Source: Planctomycetota bacterium (lineage in GTDB: Bacteria; Planctomycetota; Phycisphaerae; Sedimentisphaerales; Anaerobacaceae). Taken from it: a stretch of 38,307 bases of DNA. The notes under the pieces were generated by a model that saw only the letters and a list, made by a program, of their open reading frames with translations, was not told where the DNA came from and ran no database searches. The stretch spans positions 1 to 38,307 of the forward strand of contig JADFMM010000025.1 of the NCBI GenBank assembly GCA_022563885.1, in the 5' to 3' direction. The translations under genes and the position numbers were made by a program. Below, piece by piece: positions 16,054 through 26,897 of the stretch. How positions within the stretch are numbered: the stretch's first letter is position 1; every line of letters begins with the position of its first letter.

Positions 16054-19000
16054 ATGATCGAATCGGGCAATGCATTCACAATGGACACGCGATTGAAGGC
16101 AGTGAATTCGAAAAGGTGCATTTACGCATTCTTCTCTCTGCTTCTTGTGCTGTGCACCTCGGGGCCCGGCAACGCCGCGGAGTTCCATTTCGCAAATCAA
16201 ACCATCACGGTGCCGGACGGCTTTGTGGTTGAGCTGATTGCCGAGTCGCCGCTGACTGAGCGTCCCATTACGGCCGATTTCGATGAGCAGGGGCGGCTCT
16301 ATGTGGCGGAATCATCGGGATCCAACGACCCTGTTAAGCAACAACTCAAAGACAGGCCCCATTCCATTCTGCGACTGGAGGATACCGACGGCGACGGTCG
16401 CTTCGATCGGCGGACGGTTTTCGCCGATAGCATGATGTTTCTCGCCGGGACGATGTGGTTGAACGGATCACTCTACGTGACGGCGCCGCCCGCGATCTGG
16501 AAACTGACCGACACGGACGACGACGGTGTGGCCGATCAGCGTGAGGTTTGGTTCAACCCAGGTACCCTGACCGGCTGCGCGAATGATTTGCACGGTCCCT
16601 ACCTCGGCATAGACGGCTGGATCTATTGGTGCAAGGGCGCATTTGCCAAACAGGAGTTGACCCTGACCACCGGCGGTATCTTCAAGACGCGGGCCGCCCA
16701 TATCTTCAGGCGGCATCCCGACGGTGGGGGCGTTGAACCGGTGATGACCGGTGGCATGGACAATCCCGTGGAGGTCGCGTTCTCTGCCGGTGGAGAGCGG
16801 TTCTTTTCATCTACGTTTATCCAACACCCTGGAGGGGGAAAGCGGGACGGCATTCTCCATGCCATCTACGGAGGAACCTACGGTAAGATCCACGATGTCA
16901 TCGATGAACACCCTCGGACCGGCGAGATACTGCCGACCCTCTCTCATTTGGGACCGGCGGCGGCATGCGCCCTGATGCGCTACGAATCGAACGCATTCGG
17001 TGAGGCCTACCGGAACAACCTCTTCTCCTCTTCCTTCAATCTGCAAAAAATCACCCGACACCAACTCATCAAAGAGGGCTCCACCTACCGGACGATCGAT
17101 GAAGATTTTCTCGTTTCGGACAATTCCGATTTTCATCCCACGCACATCATCGAAGATGCCGATGGCAGCTTAATCGTCATCGACACGGGGGGCTGGTACA
17201 AACTGTGTTGCCCCACCTCCCAGCTCTATAAACCCGACGTCTTGGGAGGCATCTACCGCGTCCGACGCATGGACGCGCTGCCGGTGGCCGATCCCCGCGG
17301 GCTTGAGATGCCATGGGCCGGGGCGACTCCAGGAGAACTCGTGCAACGCCTTGCCGATGAGCGAGTCTTCGTGCGCCGCCGTGCGGTCAACGAACTGGGC
17401 AACCGTGGTCGCTCCGCCGTCCCTGCCTTGGCAGCCTCCCTGTCCTTCATGGCCGACCCGACGGCGCGGGTCGCCGCCGTCTGGGCGTTGACAAGGATTG
17501 ACGCCCGGGATGCGCGAGCCGCCGTTGTCACGGCCCTGCAGGACGAAGACGAAACGGTGCGGCAGGCGGCCATTCATTCTGTTGCGCTCTGGCGCGATGG
17601 GCTTGCCGTGAATTCACTGCGGCGGCTCCTGACCCATGCCTCTGCTCACCACCGGCGGGCCTCCGCCGAAGCCTTGGGGCGGATCGGGGATCGTGCCGCC
17701 GTTGCCGCATTGCTGGAATCCGCGGCAACCCCGGTAGATCGCATCCTCGATCATTCCTTCATATACGCTTTGATCGAGTTGAACGACCCTCAGGGCGTTC
17801 GAGTCGGACTAGACTCGAGCAACCCTCATGTGCGCAGGGCGGCGCTCGTCGCCCTTGATCAGATGCCGGGCGCGAAACTGCCTGCCGACCACGTTGTCCC
17901 TCTGCTGACTTCCGATGACCCCATTCTCCGTGACACCGCCCACTGGATCGCGGGGCGACACGATGATTGGGGTGCCGAGTTGGCCGGGTTTTACGCGTCA
18001 CAACTGACCCGCAAGAATCTCTCCCTGGAAGAACGCCAGTCCATCGCGCAACAGATGTCGCGTTTTGTTGGAGATTCGGCTATCCAGCAGGTCATTGCAG
18101 AGGGGCTTGCGGTCGATGTTGAAGCCATCCAGGAGATCTGTCTCCGCACTATTCGTGCAACGCGCATCAAGGAGCTTCCCATTGCCTGGATCGATCCGCT
18201 GGTCGGCGTACTCAAAGGCCGAGGTCCCCTGTTTGAGCTAGGCCTTGCCGCGGCACGTTCGCTGCCGCTCCAGTCGGAGGATTCAGAGGGTCTAATCCAT
18301 CAGCTCCTGAGCATTGCTCACGATTCGCAACACCCTCCCTCGGTTCGATTGGAGGCTCTCGCAGCCGTTCCTGCTAAACGAGTCGAGGTAGATTCAAACC
18401 TGTTCGCATTCCTGACTGATTCGGTCAGACCCGTTCACTCGGTCGCGATGCGAACATCCGCCGCATCGCTTCTCTCGGCAATAGAATTAACGGTTGAACA
18501 GTTGCTGCAATTGACCGAATCGGTCAAGCATGCCGGTCCCCTCGAAGTGAATCTCTTGTTGGCGGCCTTCGAAAAACAGACCAGCGAAGCGCTCGGGCTG
18601 AAACTCGTGGAGTCACTGCGACGGGCTGAGGCCTTCGGGAGCCTGCGAATTGAGTCGATCCAAGCCCGTTTGGCTGATTTTCCGGAATCGGTTCGGGCTC
18701 AGGCGACAGAACTCTATCCACTCCTCGACGAAGACGCCGAGAAGCAGAACGCTCACATTGATCAACTGATGGCAAGCATGAAAGGCGGGGACATCCGCCG
18801 GGGCCAGGCGCTCTTCAACAGCGAGCAGACCGCCTGCAGGACCTGCCATGCCATTGGGTATTTGGGGGGAGAGATCGGCCCCGATCTGACCAGCATCGGC
18901 AAGATTCGCACGGAGCGTGATCTGCTGGAGGCGATCCTCTATCCGAGTTTGAGTTTTGTCCGAAGCTTTGAACCCCTTCGTGTCACCACCATCGAAGAAG

Positions 19001-19209
19001 TCGAGTATAGCGGCCTCGTAAAGAAAGACACGCCAGATGAAATCATTCTGACCACTGGAATCGGCGCGGAAATACGGATTCCTCGTAGCGAGATAAGCGA
19101 AATGTCTCCCGGAACCGTATCCATCATGCCGGATGGACTGGTGGAACCCTTTACCCCACAGCAACTGGCTGATCTGGTCGCTTTTCTAAAAAACACCCGC
19201 TGGAAATGA
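16054..19209 (+). CDS. PVC-type propeller/HEAT-repeat/cytochrome c protein (putative membrane-bound dehydrogenase)
   Basis: A 1051-residue protein of the three-part type found in Planctomycetota and Verrucomicrobiota. ATG 16054 follows GGGGA at 16044-16048; ATG 16081 is an alternative. A Sec signal (IYAFFSLLLVLCTSGPGNAAE) is followed by a six-bladed-propeller dehydrogenase-like domain: GFVVELIAESPL, FDEQGRLYVAESSG, TDGDGRFDRRTVFAD, GIDGWIYW and IDTGGWYKLCCP, about residues 40-410. HEAT-like helical repeats fill about 430-870. A C-terminal cytochrome domain has C928-R-T-C931-H932 and the usual EIGPDLTSIGK, then EYSGLVKKDTPDEIIL, ending with QQLADLVAFLKN. It probably oxidises a periplasmic substrate and passes electrons to the C-terminal heme, but the substrate is unknown. 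The cytochrome gene downstream is about 415 bases away, so it is likely a separate unit. Confidence 0.9.
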   Translation: MIESGNAFTMDTRLKAVNSKRCIYAFFSLLLVLCTSGPGNAAEFHFANQTITVPDGFVVELIAESPLTERPITADFDEQGRLYVAESSGSNDPVKQQLKDRPHSILRLEDTDGDGRFDRRTVFADSMMFLAGTMWLNGSLYVTAPPAIWKLTDTDDDGVADQREVWFNPGTLTGCANDLHGPYLGIDGWIYWCKGAFAKQELTLTTGGIFKTRAAHIFRRHPDGGGVEPVMTGGMDNPVEVAFSAGGERFFSSTFIQHPGGGKRDGILHAIYGGTYGKIHDVIDEHPRTGEILPTLSHLGPAAACALMRYESNAFGEAYRNNLFSSSFNLQKITRHQLIKEGSTYRTIDEDFLVSDNSDFHPTHIIEDADGSLIVIDTGGWYKLCCPTSQLYKPDVLGGIYRVRRMDALPVADPRGLEMPWAGATPGELVQRLADERVFVRRRAVNELGNRGRSAVPALAASLSFMADPTARVAAVWALTRIDARDARAAVVTALQDEDETVRQAAIHSVALWRDGLAVNSLRRLLTHASAHHRRASAEALGRIGDRAAVAALLESAATPVDRILDHSFIYALIELNDPQGVRVGLDSSNPHVRRAALVALDQMPGAKLPADHVVPLLTSDDPILRDTAHWIAGRHDDWGAELAGFYASQLTRKNLSLEERQSIAQQMSRFVGDSAIQQVIAEGLAVDVEAIQEICLRTIRATRIKELPIAWIDPLVGVLKGRGPLFELGLAAARSLPLQSEDSEGLIHQLLSIAHDSQHPPSVRLEALAAVPAKRVEVDSNLFAFLTDSVRPVHSVAMRTSAASLLSAIELTVEQLLQLTESVKHAGPLEVNLLLAAFEKQTSEALGLKLVESLRRAEAFGSLRIESIQARLADFPESVRAQATELYPLLDEDAEKQNAHIDQLMASMKGGDIRRGQALFNSEQTACRTCHAIGYLGGEIGPDLTSIGKIRTERDLLEAILYPSLSFVRSFEPLRVTTIEEVEYSGLVKKDTPDEIILTTGIGAEIRIPRSEISEMSPGTVSIMPDGLVEPFTPQQLADLVAFLKNTRWK

Positions 19210-19625
19210 AGAGATTCGTTTGGGGTAACCGTCACAGGGATACTGTCCGCATTTCCTGGTTCGAGCTTCGCTAGAATTGTATATTCCACCGGAAGGATTG
19301 AAGGGCACGAAGGGCTGCCGCCAATTTGCAACTGCCATCTGCCACAATTAGGATCGTTGGCATCGGCGTCAGCCCTTCCCTATCTTCATTTTCTTCCCGT
19401 GCAATTATCCTTTGAGCGAAGCTCAAATTATGGCAATTTTGTTTTCCTGTAAACGCCTATGCGTTTCGTTTGGGTATTCTACCCTCAGCGTCAAAATGCA
19501 ATCTGATCCTACCTGGCTCCAGTGGTTTTCCCGCTTGATTTGCCAGCGATCGGGGGATAGAATTGGCCTTTTTAGGTACGTAATCAAGATTCATCTCATT
19601 TTGCCCGTACTGGTCAGTGTAAGTG
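19210..19625. other. Intergenic region with hairpin and promoter candidate
   Basis: No gene is supported. A perfect small hairpin lies at 19411-19427, where TTTGAGC and GCTCAAA pair around GAA, followed by a T-rich but interrupted stretch; it could end the upstream transcript. A promoter candidate lies at 19535-19563. A 76-codon frame at 19412-19642 is not recognisable and overlaps the promoter and the next start. Confidence 0.4.
19535..19563 (+). promoter_or_regulatory. Candidate sigma-70-like promoter
   Basis: TTGATT (19535-19540) and TAGAAT (19558-19563) are separated by exactly 17 bases, matching four of six and five of six consensus positions. Transcription would start near 19570, giving a leader of about 55 bases before the DUF1592 start. 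This is consensus matching only, and planctomycete promoters are poorly defined. Confidence 0.35.
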
Positions 19626-22600
19626 ATGATTTCTTTCTCTAGAAATTCCAGACATGACTGTGGGCGCCTTTCGGTGTTCTCTCTTTCCTCTCCCCCCGGT
19701 GATTCGGGTCTCTTCTGCTTGAAGCCGTGCCGTTTGTGGGCCGCGTCGTGGGCAGGGCTGTGTTTTATCTCAGTGTTCGCGGCGTCGGGTCTGGGTACTC
19801 AGTCCCTTGAAATGGAAGGCTCCTTCGACCAGCGTGCCGTTCCCCTCTTCGAGCAATTCTGTTTCAAGTGCCACTCGAGCAAGGGGGCAAAGGGCGACAT
19901 CAACCTGGAATCGCTGGCCGGGAGTGCCCAGTTCGCCGCTGATTTTGGTTCCTGGGAGTTGGTGGTGGCGGCACTGAAGGAAAAGCAAATGCCTCCCGAG
20001 GATGAGCCACAGCCCAGTGGCGTACAGCGTCGGCAACTGGTTCAGCTGCTTGAGGATGCACTGCGGCACACGGTCCAAGAGCAGGCAGGGGATCCCGGCC
20101 GGGTCGTTCTTCGTCGACTGACCAGCGCCGAGTATGCCTATACGATTGAAGATCTCACGGGCTTGAAGCTGGGATTGGAGAAGACCTTCCTCGGCGAAGC
20201 CGTCGGCGGAGAAGGGTTTTCCAATGTCGGTGACGTCCAGTTTATCCAGGATTCGGCGATCGAAAGGTTTCTCGATGCTGCCAAAACAGTGGCATCGCAT
20301 GCGCTGATCGGCGCCGGGCCGATCCAGTTCTACCAGGATCCGGGAAAGACGGGCCAGGAGCTTTCGGCGATCCATCGAATCAAGCGGATCTATCGCGCCC
20401 ATGGTTTCCGGACCGGGGCGGGGGAGGGGGCTGAGGCCTTCGGATTGGAGATGTACCCGAAGGCATTTTACGCCGCGTGGCGCTATCGCTATCGCAATCT
20501 GTTGGGCGAGGAGGACATGACGCTGGCGCAGCTGGCCCATGGCGAAGGCATCTCACCTCACTTCCTCGAACACATCTGGTCCGTCCTCGGTGATGACTTG
20601 CTCTTGTTCCCCGGCCGAGAGGTTGTGGAGGCGTGGCGGGCTCTTCCAGCGCCAAGCGCGAGAGCGCTCCTAACTGAGAAAACTGAGAAACAGGTTCGTG
20701 CCGCGTGCCAGGAGATCTATGTGCTGCTCGCCGGATGGCAACGCGCTCTCGCCGCCAACTCGAAGGACGACGAAGAGGCGCCGGTGTTGAGCGAGGGCGC
20801 TTTCCGACCGACTGTGAATCATGAGTTCAGGGTGCGGGTGAATTGGCCGCGTGATGCGACGGTCGCCTCAATCGAACTCTCCGTCATTCCGGCGGGTGGC
20901 GAGGACAGTCTCAGGCCGGCCATCCTGTGGAAGCAGCCGCGGGTCTTCATGCGATCGGCTCGAAGCGCCGACGACGCAGAAGAAAGGCGTCGGCCGTCGC
21001 CGAAACCCTTAAGAGAAATCGTCTCCGAAGAAACGGCTCGGCGCATGCGGTTCGGGCAGGGCCCGGAGGGATCGAGCATCGAGCCCAACGATTTCATGAC
21101 CGTCGGCGCCGTGACCCTGGCGATCGAGTTTCCCGTGCCGGCCGGCTCGCGCGGTGCGACTCTGGTGGTAGACGCTCAGCTTGATGTTGAAAGGGGCGAC
21201 GATTGTCTGGTCCGATGTGTGATCTCAGACGGCATCGTGGAAGGCGAGACCGTGGCATCGACGGGGGCGTCCTCGGCGCTGCTGGCGAACCCGGAGGGAC
21301 CGCAAATCGATTCGTGGAGGTCGGGCGTCGCCAAGCTGGTGCGGACGCTTCCTCAGGTCTCGCACCGAGAGGCGGCGCCTTCGGATCGCGATCCGATTCC
21401 GCTGCCCTTCGACAACACCTACAACACTCCCGAGCGGAATGCTTTTCACTACATCATCAAGTATCATCGCGACGACGCCTTTCTCACCGAGCATATTCTC
21501 GACGAGGCCACCCGCGATCGGCTCGATCAGGCCTGGACGGATCTGTTGACCGCGTTCGACTATCACGACACCTTCCTGGGTTTCATCGCCAAGAAGTTCG
21601 AGTTTGATCTGGAAGGTCGTAGTGTGGAAACGATCGACGGAGGCTTTGTCGACGGGCTGCCGGATGAAGCGCGGGAATTCGTGCGGCACGTCCTCGAAGA
21701 GTATAGAATGTCCAAGCGCCGCTTGCACGCCGTCCAGCCCAGTCATCTGGACGATGCGGTCGGTTTCGCACGGCAGGCATGGCGGCGACCGTTGAGCCAA
21801 AGGGAGGAGACCCGGCTGAGGTCATTCTATGCGTCCGTCCGCCGGGACCAAGAACTGGGTCACGCGGATGCGATGCGGGCCTTGCTGGCCCGCATCCTGG
21901 TCGCCCCCGCCTTTCTGTACCGGTTGGAGAACCCGCCCGAGGCCGCCGGCATGGTCGCGCTCTCCGATTGGGAACTCGCCAGCCGACTGAGCTATTTCCT
22001 GTGGTCTTCGAAGCCGGATGCGGAACTTCAGCGCGCTGCTGCGGCCGGCGAACTGCGAGACCCGGATCAACTCGCCCTGCAGGTGCGGCGTATGCTGCGC
22101 CATCCGAAGGCCCGCCGTCTGGCGGTGGAGTTCTTCGGTCAGTGGTTCGGGTTCTATCGCTTCGACGAATTCCGCGGGATTGACACGGAGCGCTTCACCG
22201 AATTCAACGATGAATTGAAATCGGCCCTGTACGACGAGGCGATCTCCTTCTTTGAATACATTGTCCGGGAAGGTCGGCCCATCGACGAAGTCCTCTTTGC
22301 CGATTACACCTTCCTGAACGAGCGACTCGCCCGGCACTATGGCATCGAACGGGACTCCGTGTCGGGTAGCGCAGTGGAGCGCGTCGATAACATAGGCCGG
22401 TTCAAACGGGGCGGTGTGCTGCGGCTCGGCGCCATTCTGGCCACGACCTCCGCTCCCCTGCGCACCAGCGCGGTCAAGCGGGGCGATTGGATTACCCGCC
22501 GGGTCCTGGGGACCCCCGTTCCACCGCCCCCCGGCGATGCGGGTTTCATCCCGGCCGATGATGTCCTTGACGATGGCTTGACCGTTCGTGAAAGATTGGA

Positions 22601-23045
22601 GGCCCATCGCAGCGATGCAACCTGCGTCAACTGCCATGCGCGGATCGATCCCCTGGGGTTTGCCTTGGAACACTTCGATCCGCTGGGCCGTTGGCGGGCC
22701 ACCTACCGGGACGGACGGGCCATCGACACGACCGGCGTGCTCAACACCGGCAGGGAGATTTCCGGTCTGGACGACCTGCGTGACTATCTGAAGGAGCAGG
22801 CAGCGTCGTTTCACCGCACCCTCTGTGTGAAGTTACTCGGATACGCATTGGGCCGTGGGGTATTGATTTCCGATCGGCCTCTGTTGGATCAGATGGTGGC
22901 AAGTGTCGTGTCGGACTCACGGTTTTCGAATCTCGTCGAACAGGTCGTCACCAGCACACAATTCCGCAACCAGCGTGGCCGAGATGCCGATTCCCGTGAC
23001 GCCGGCGCGGGTGACGTGGCGTCGTTATTAAGAGGCACAGAATGA
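19626..23045 (+). CDS. Large DUF1592-family multi-domain c-type cytochrome
   Basis: A 1139-residue relative of the protein at 0.3 kb. ATG 19626 is the likely start (GTG 19623 is adjacent); no strong binding site is visible. A hydrophobic stretch, [21 protein letters not shown], should act as signal. The domain order is PSCyt1 with C79-F-K-C82-H83 and [10 protein letters not shown], then DUF1587 ([18 protein letters not shown]). A long insert follows at about 200-600 ([18 protein letters not shown] and beta-rich sequence). Then come DUF1595 ([17 protein letters not shown]), DUF1592 ([17 protein letters not shown]), DUF1588 with [15 protein letters not shown] and C1000-V-N-C1003-H1004, and DUF1585. 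The insert makes it about 290 residues longer than the other copy. Its stop overlaps the DUF1552 start (ATGA), as in the first pair. Confidence 0.9.
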   Translation: MISFSRNSRHDCGRLSVFSLSSPPGDSGLFCLKPCRLWAASWAGLCFISVFAASGLGTQSLEMEGSFDQRAVPLFEQFCFKCHSSKGAKGDINLESLAGSAQFAADFGSWELVVAALKEKQMPPEDEPQPSGVQRRQLVQLLEDALRHTVQEQAGDPGRVVLRRLTSAEYAYTIEDLTGLKLGLEKTFLGEAVGGEGFSNVGDVQFIQDSAIERFLDAAKTVASHALIGAGPIQFYQDPGKTGQELSAIHRIKRIYRAHGFRTGAGEGAEAFGLEMYPKAFYAAWRYRYRNLLGEEDMTLAQLAHGEGISPHFLEHIWSVLGDDLLLFPGREVVEAWRALPAPSARALLTEKTEKQVRAACQEIYVLLAGWQRALAANSKDDEEAPVLSEGAFRPTVNHEFRVRVNWPRDATVASIELSVIPAGGEDSLRPAILWKQPRVFMRSARSADDAEERRRPSPKPLREIVSEETARRMRFGQGPEGSSIEPNDFMTVGAVTLAIEFPVPAGSRGATLVVDAQLDVERGDDCLVRCVISDGIVEGETVASTGASSALLANPEGPQIDSWRSGVAKLVRTLPQVSHREAAPSDRDPIPLPFDNTYNTPERNAFHYIIKYHRDDAFLTEHILDEATRDRLDQAWTDLLTAFDYHDTFLGFIAKKFEFDLEGRSVETIDGGFVDGLPDEAREFVRHVLEEYRMSKRRLHAVQPSHLDDAVGFARQAWRRPLSQREETRLRSFYASVRRDQELGHADAMRALLARILVAPAFLYRLENPPEAAGMVALSDWELASRLSYFLWSSKPDAELQRAAAAGELRDPDQLALQVRRMLRHPKARRLAVEFFGQWFGFYRFDEFRGIDTERFTEFNDELKSALYDEAISFFEYIVREGRPIDEVLFADYTFLNERLARHYGIERDSVSGSAVERVDNIGRFKRGGVLRLGAILATTSAPLRTSAVKRGDWITRRVLGTPVPPPPGDAGFIPADDVLDDGLTVRERLEAHRSDATCVNCHARIDPLGFALEHFDPLGRWRATYRDGRAIDTTGVLNTGREISGLDDLRDYLKEQAASFHRTLCVKLLGYALGRGVLISDRPLLDQMVASVVSDSRFSNLVEQVVTSTQFRNQRGRDADSRDAGAGDVASLLRGTE

Positions 23046-24418
23046 TGACATCAGCGGAAGGTTCTCAAGCCGATTTCCCCCTCTCCCGTCGAGGTTTTCT
23101 GCGCGGCGCTGCAGGCGTTTCCCTCACCCTGCCCTGGCTCGAATCGGTGCCGCTGCGCGGTGCAGATGCCGGAAGACCCTTGTCGAAGGGTGAACCGGAA
23201 AGGCCGCCGGTGCGATTTGCCTGCCTCTATTTTTCCAACGGCGTCGAACCCATTCATTGGTGGGCCAAGAAGAGGGGAGAGAAAACGGAAGTCGGTCCCG
23301 GACTGCAGCCCGTGCAGCCCTACCTCGATGACATCATCTTTCTGCGGGGCCTGTATAACGAGCAGGCCGCGCTCCATCAAAGCGTGCACCTTGGGCGCAT
23401 TCCCAATCTTCTCTCGGGCGCCTGGGTCAGCACGCGGCAAAGCGATATCCGGGTCGGCAGGACCATGGATCAAGTGCTGGCTCAGCAGATCGGAGACCAG
23501 ACGCCCGTTCCCAGTCTCATCCTGGGGATCGAGCCGACGGAGCTTCGTCTCGAGGATGGACTGTCCATGCTTTACGGTTCCTGCATCTCCTGGGCCTCCG
23601 AGACCAAGCCCGCGATGAAGGAGATCTATCCGGCGCGGGTCTTCGATCTGCTGATAGGCGACGGCACCGGGCGACGGCTCGACCGCAGCATCCTGGACCA
23701 GGTGTTGACCGATGCCAAGGATCTGCGTAGCAAGATCGCCACGGGCGACCAGCGGAAACTCGACGATTATCTAGAATCGATTCGCGACGTCGAGAAACGC
23801 ATCGAGCATGCGTCTCGCGAAGAACGGCTGGAGGGGTGGCGCCCCTCGCTGACCCGCCCCAATATGACCCGCCCCGCGGATAAGCTGCCTCAGAATATTC
23901 CGGAACATATGAAGTTGATGCTGGACCTCATCGTCCTCGCCTTCCAGATGGACAAGACGCGTGTTGTCACCTGCATGTTGAACAACGATCTCTCGCAGAT
24001 GAATTTCGGTTTTCTGGAAGGGGTCCGAGGCAGCCTCCATCTCGATCTGACGCACAACGGCCGCGATCCCGAACTCGAAGCGATGTACCTGAAGACGAAT
24101 CAGTTCCACACGCAGCAGTTCGCCTACCTCATCGACCGTATGAAGCAAATCGACGAAGGGGCAGGCTCGCTCCTGGACAATTCCATGCTCCTCTTCTGCT
24201 CAAACCTCTTCGACGGCGACCGCCATCAGGCCGATCACATGCCCATGTTGCTCGCCGGACGAGGCGGAGGAACCCTGAAAACGGGACGCATCCTAGACTA
24301 CATGGATAAAGGCGACGACAACCGCCGCGCCTGCAGCCTCTATCTCTCGCTCATGGATCGAATGGGAGTGAACTTACCGCAATTCGGTGACGCCGACCGA
24401 CGCCTGGTCGAGCTTTAA
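23042..24418 (+). CDS. DUF1552 protein with Tat signal, second copy
   Basis: A 458-residue protein, the same length as the copy at 2.8 kb but clearly diverged. The N-terminus has the twin-arginine motif [11 protein letters not shown] followed by [13 protein letters not shown] 23042 overlaps the preceding TGA. Family landmarks include [76 protein letters not shown] and the C-terminal [30 protein letters not shown]. It is expected to work with the DUF1592 cytochrome it overlaps, one partner exported unfolded by Sec and the other folded by Tat. Its molecular activity is not known. Confidence 0.9.
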   Translation: MMTSAEGSQADFPLSRRGFLRGAAGVSLTLPWLESVPLRGADAGRPLSKGEPERPPVRFACLYFSNGVEPIHWWAKKRGEKTEVGPGLQPVQPYLDDIIFLRGLYNEQAALHQSVHLGRIPNLLSGAWVSTRQSDIRVGRTMDQVLAQQIGDQTPVPSLILGIEPTELRLEDGLSMLYGSCISWASETKPAMKEIYPARVFDLLIGDGTGRRLDRSILDQVLTDAKDLRSKIATGDQRKLDDYLESIRDVEKRIEHASREERLEGWRPSLTRPNMTRPADKLPQNIPEHMKLMLDLIVLAFQMDKTRVVTCMLNNDLSQMNFGFLEGVRGSLHLDLTHNGRDPELEAMYLKTNQFHTQQFAYLIDRMKQIDEGAGSLLDNSMLLFCSNLFDGDRHQADHMPMLLAGRGGGTLKTGRILDYMDKGDDNRRACSLYLSLMDRMGVNLPQFGDADRRLVEL

Positions 24419-24574
24419 GGTGCGGATATCTTACGTGCAGGCTCCGAACGCAATTGCGAAGGCAACCCAAGTCAAGCACTGCTTCTGCTCCGTGATTTCG
24501 AAAGGGGCTAATGGAATGATGGTGGTTTATGATACTATGCGTGCAGCCGAATTCGAGATCTAAGGACACCAATC

Positions 24575-26881
24575 ATGAAGACTGGATTACCACGAGACTT
24601 GCTACGGATAGGATTGATGATCGTCGTGGGCGTGGCAGGAATCGCCTCGGCGGCTGACAAGACCGGTGCTCGGGTCGCTCGGGTCGCTCCCCTAACCCTG
24701 GAACTCGGGCCTTATGTTCGATATGTCACGCCGACGAGTGCCGAGGTCCATTGGCGCACACGCCAGGCGTGCCCATCCGTTGTCGAGTATGGGCGGGCGG
24801 GACCCGGTGCAAAGCATTCACCGAGCATCGAATTGTCGCTGCAGCACCAGGGTGAAAACAAGCGGCGTTTGACGGATCTCCGGCCCAAGAAGCTCCATGT
24901 CATGACGCTCACCGGCCTGCTGCCCCACGAGGTGTATGCCTACCGGGTGGGGAGTGACGCCCAGGGACAAGGATGGCTGACACCCGTGTATGAATTGGAT
25001 ACCGCTTTGAATTACGCGGTGCCCCCATTGCAGACTGAGGGGACTCCCTTTGCGAATGACACGTTAAATCCGCAGGTACAGGCATTGGCCCGCCAGATCC
25101 TCGCCATGACCGGACTGAGCAAGGGATATTGTCTCGTGTGGGGAATCGCCGACGGGCAGTTGGCCTATGAATTGGCCCGCAACAGCCAATTGATCGTCGT
25201 TGGCGTGGATGCCGACAGGGACCGCGTCTCAAGGGTGAGAAACATCTTGTATCAGGCAGGCGTGTACGGCGAACGCATCACCCTGCATCATGTCTCCAGT
25301 TGGGCAGACGTTCCTTTTCCCAGTCACTTTGCCAATTTGATCGTCTCCGAACGTGCCTTCGCGAATGAAGGCTGTCCCGGCGATGCCCGTGACATGGTTC
25401 GGCTGCTGCAACCGAAGTACGGGACCGCGGTGTTGAGCCGCCGGACCCAGGGGGTAGACCGAATTGGATCTTGGCTGGAAGCCGCATCCTTTGATTTTCT
25501 GGAAGAACAGGACGCCAGGTTTGTCCACTACCGATTCACGAAGCCGCCGCTGCCGGGTACCGGTTCCTGGACCCACCAATATGGCGATGCGGGCAACAGT
25601 GCCAACAGTCATGAGAGTCTGAATGGCGTTTCGGCGACGGGTGAGTTGCAGGTCCAGTGGCTGGGTCACCCGGGGGCCGATTTCGGCATTGATCGCAACC
25701 CGCGTATGCCCGCCCCCCTCGCAGTCAGCGGCAAACTCTTCCACCAGGGCATGAATCGCATGGTGGCCATCGATTCCTACAATGGCGCGATTCTCTGGTC
25801 CTTGGAGATTCCAGATTTGCGGAGGGTCAACTTACCCAGAGATGCCAGCAACTGGTGCGCAGATTCGTCGTCCCTCTATGTTGCAGTTAAAGACAGATGC
25901 TGGGTGCTCGACCACGACCACGGAGACCTCAGACACGTTTTTGCTGTCCCACCAGGCCAAACGGGTGAGGCCTACGACTGGGGCTACGTGGCGCGGGCGG
26001 GCGAGGTATTATTGGGGAGTCAAGTCAAGCCCGGCATGGCCTATACCGGCTTTTGGGGCAAGTTGACCTGGTACGACAAGGCCCGTGGCGCGGGGGCCGG
26101 GAAAGTCTGCAGCGATGGGCTCTTTGGCTATGATGTCGCTTCCAAGAGCCTGCTTTGGAAATACCAGAGAGGCGTCATCATTAATACCACCATTGCGGCG
26201 CAAGAGAATCGATGCTATTTCATCGAGTCCCGAAACAGCGCGCTAAGTCGACAGAAAGACCGCCGGCTGAATGATCCCGATCTTTGGGCCGACCAATTCC
26301 TCGTGTCTCTCGACACCCAGACTGGAGCGATCCAGTGGGAAGTCCCTATTGACACGGCTGATGGAACAATCGTCTTTTTTCTCTCCTGTACAGACCGAAC
26401 GATCGTGGTTGCCTCCTCGGCTGAGGGAAAGTACCACCTCTATGGATTCGAATGCGCCACGGGAAAAATGGCGTGGCAGCAATCCCACAAGTGGACCAGC
26501 GACAACCACAGTGGGCATATGCAGCATCCGGTTCTCTTCGACAAGCGGGTCTACCTGGAGCCCTGCGGCTATGATCTCCTTTCGGGTGAATTGCTCACTT
26601 CCAGTGTGGGACGACACGAGGGGTGTGCGACTTACTGTGGCGTCGGCAATGCCCTTCTGTATCGTGGCGAGTCGCGGCGAATCTCCCTTTGGGATATGGA
26701 GGAGGACAAGGTGTCGAGCTGGTATAATCTCCGTCCCAGTTGTTGGCTCAGTGCCATTGCCGCCGACGGGATGGTGCTGTTGCCCGAAGGCGGTGGTGGC
26801 TGTAGCTGTGGCAATTGGCTGGAGACGTCTCTGGCCTTGCTTCCTGTGAACTCTGTTGGGCCTGCCCAACAAGGGCAGTAG
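24575..26881 (+). CDS. Exported fusion: FN3-like, methyltransferase-like and PQQ-like beta-propeller
   Basis: A 768-residue protein with AAGGA about eight bases before ATG 24575 and a Sec signal (GLMIVVGVAGIASA). Residues about 45-145 form a fibronectin-III-like domain of the purple-acid-phosphatase N-terminal type: GPYVRYVTPTSAEVHWRT, VVEYG, LTGLLPHEVYAYRV. Residues about 160-325 look like a class I SAM-methyltransferase fold: CLVWGIADGQLAYELA, IVVGVDADRDRVSRVRNIL, ITLHHVS, FANLIVSE, LLQPKYGTAVLS. The cofactor loop usually written GCGxGxLA is changed to GIADGQLA, so catalysis is doubtful. From about 390 on there are PQQ/BamB-like blades (LYHLYG..G..W type), ending in the cysteine motif C743-S-C745. 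An exported methyltransferase-like domain on a propeller is unusual. It heads a run of related genes; the next starts after 16 bases. Confidence 0.78.
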   Translation: MKTGLPRDLLRIGLMIVVGVAGIASAADKTGARVARVAPLTLELGPYVRYVTPTSAEVHWRTRQACPSVVEYGRAGPGAKHSPSIELSLQHQGENKRRLTDLRPKKLHVMTLTGLLPHEVYAYRVGSDAQGQGWLTPVYELDTALNYAVPPLQTEGTPFANDTLNPQVQALARQILAMTGLSKGYCLVWGIADGQLAYELARNSQLIVVGVDADRDRVSRVRNILYQAGVYGERITLHHVSSWADVPFPSHFANLIVSERAFANEGCPGDARDMVRLLQPKYGTAVLSRRTQGVDRIGSWLEAASFDFLEEQDARFVHYRFTKPPLPGTGSWTHQYGDAGNSANSHESLNGVSATGELQVQWLGHPGADFGIDRNPRMPAPLAVSGKLFHQGMNRMVAIDSYNGAILWSLEIPDLRRVNLPRDASNWCADSSSLYVAVKDRCWVLDHDHGDLRHVFAVPPGQTGEAYDWGYVARAGEVLLGSQVKPGMAYTGFWGKLTWYDKARGAGAGKVCSDGLFGYDVASKSLLWKYQRGVIINTTIAAQENRCYFIESRNSALSRQKDRRLNDPDLWADQFLVSLDTQTGAIQWEVPIDTADGTIVFFLSCTDRTIVVASSAEGKYHLYGFECATGKMAWQQSHKWTSDNHSGHMQHPVLFDKRVYLEPCGYDLLSGELLTSSVGRHEGCATYCGVGNALLYRGESRRISLWDMEEDKVSSWYNLRPSCWLSAIAADGMVLLPEGGGGCSCGNWLETSLALLPVNSVGPAQQGQ

Positions 26882-26897
26882 GAGATCGGTTCTGATC

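Noticed and set aside
21225-22814. Several long frames on both strands inside the second DUF1592 gene
   Set aside because: They are shadows due to high GC; the forward frame has full domain structure.
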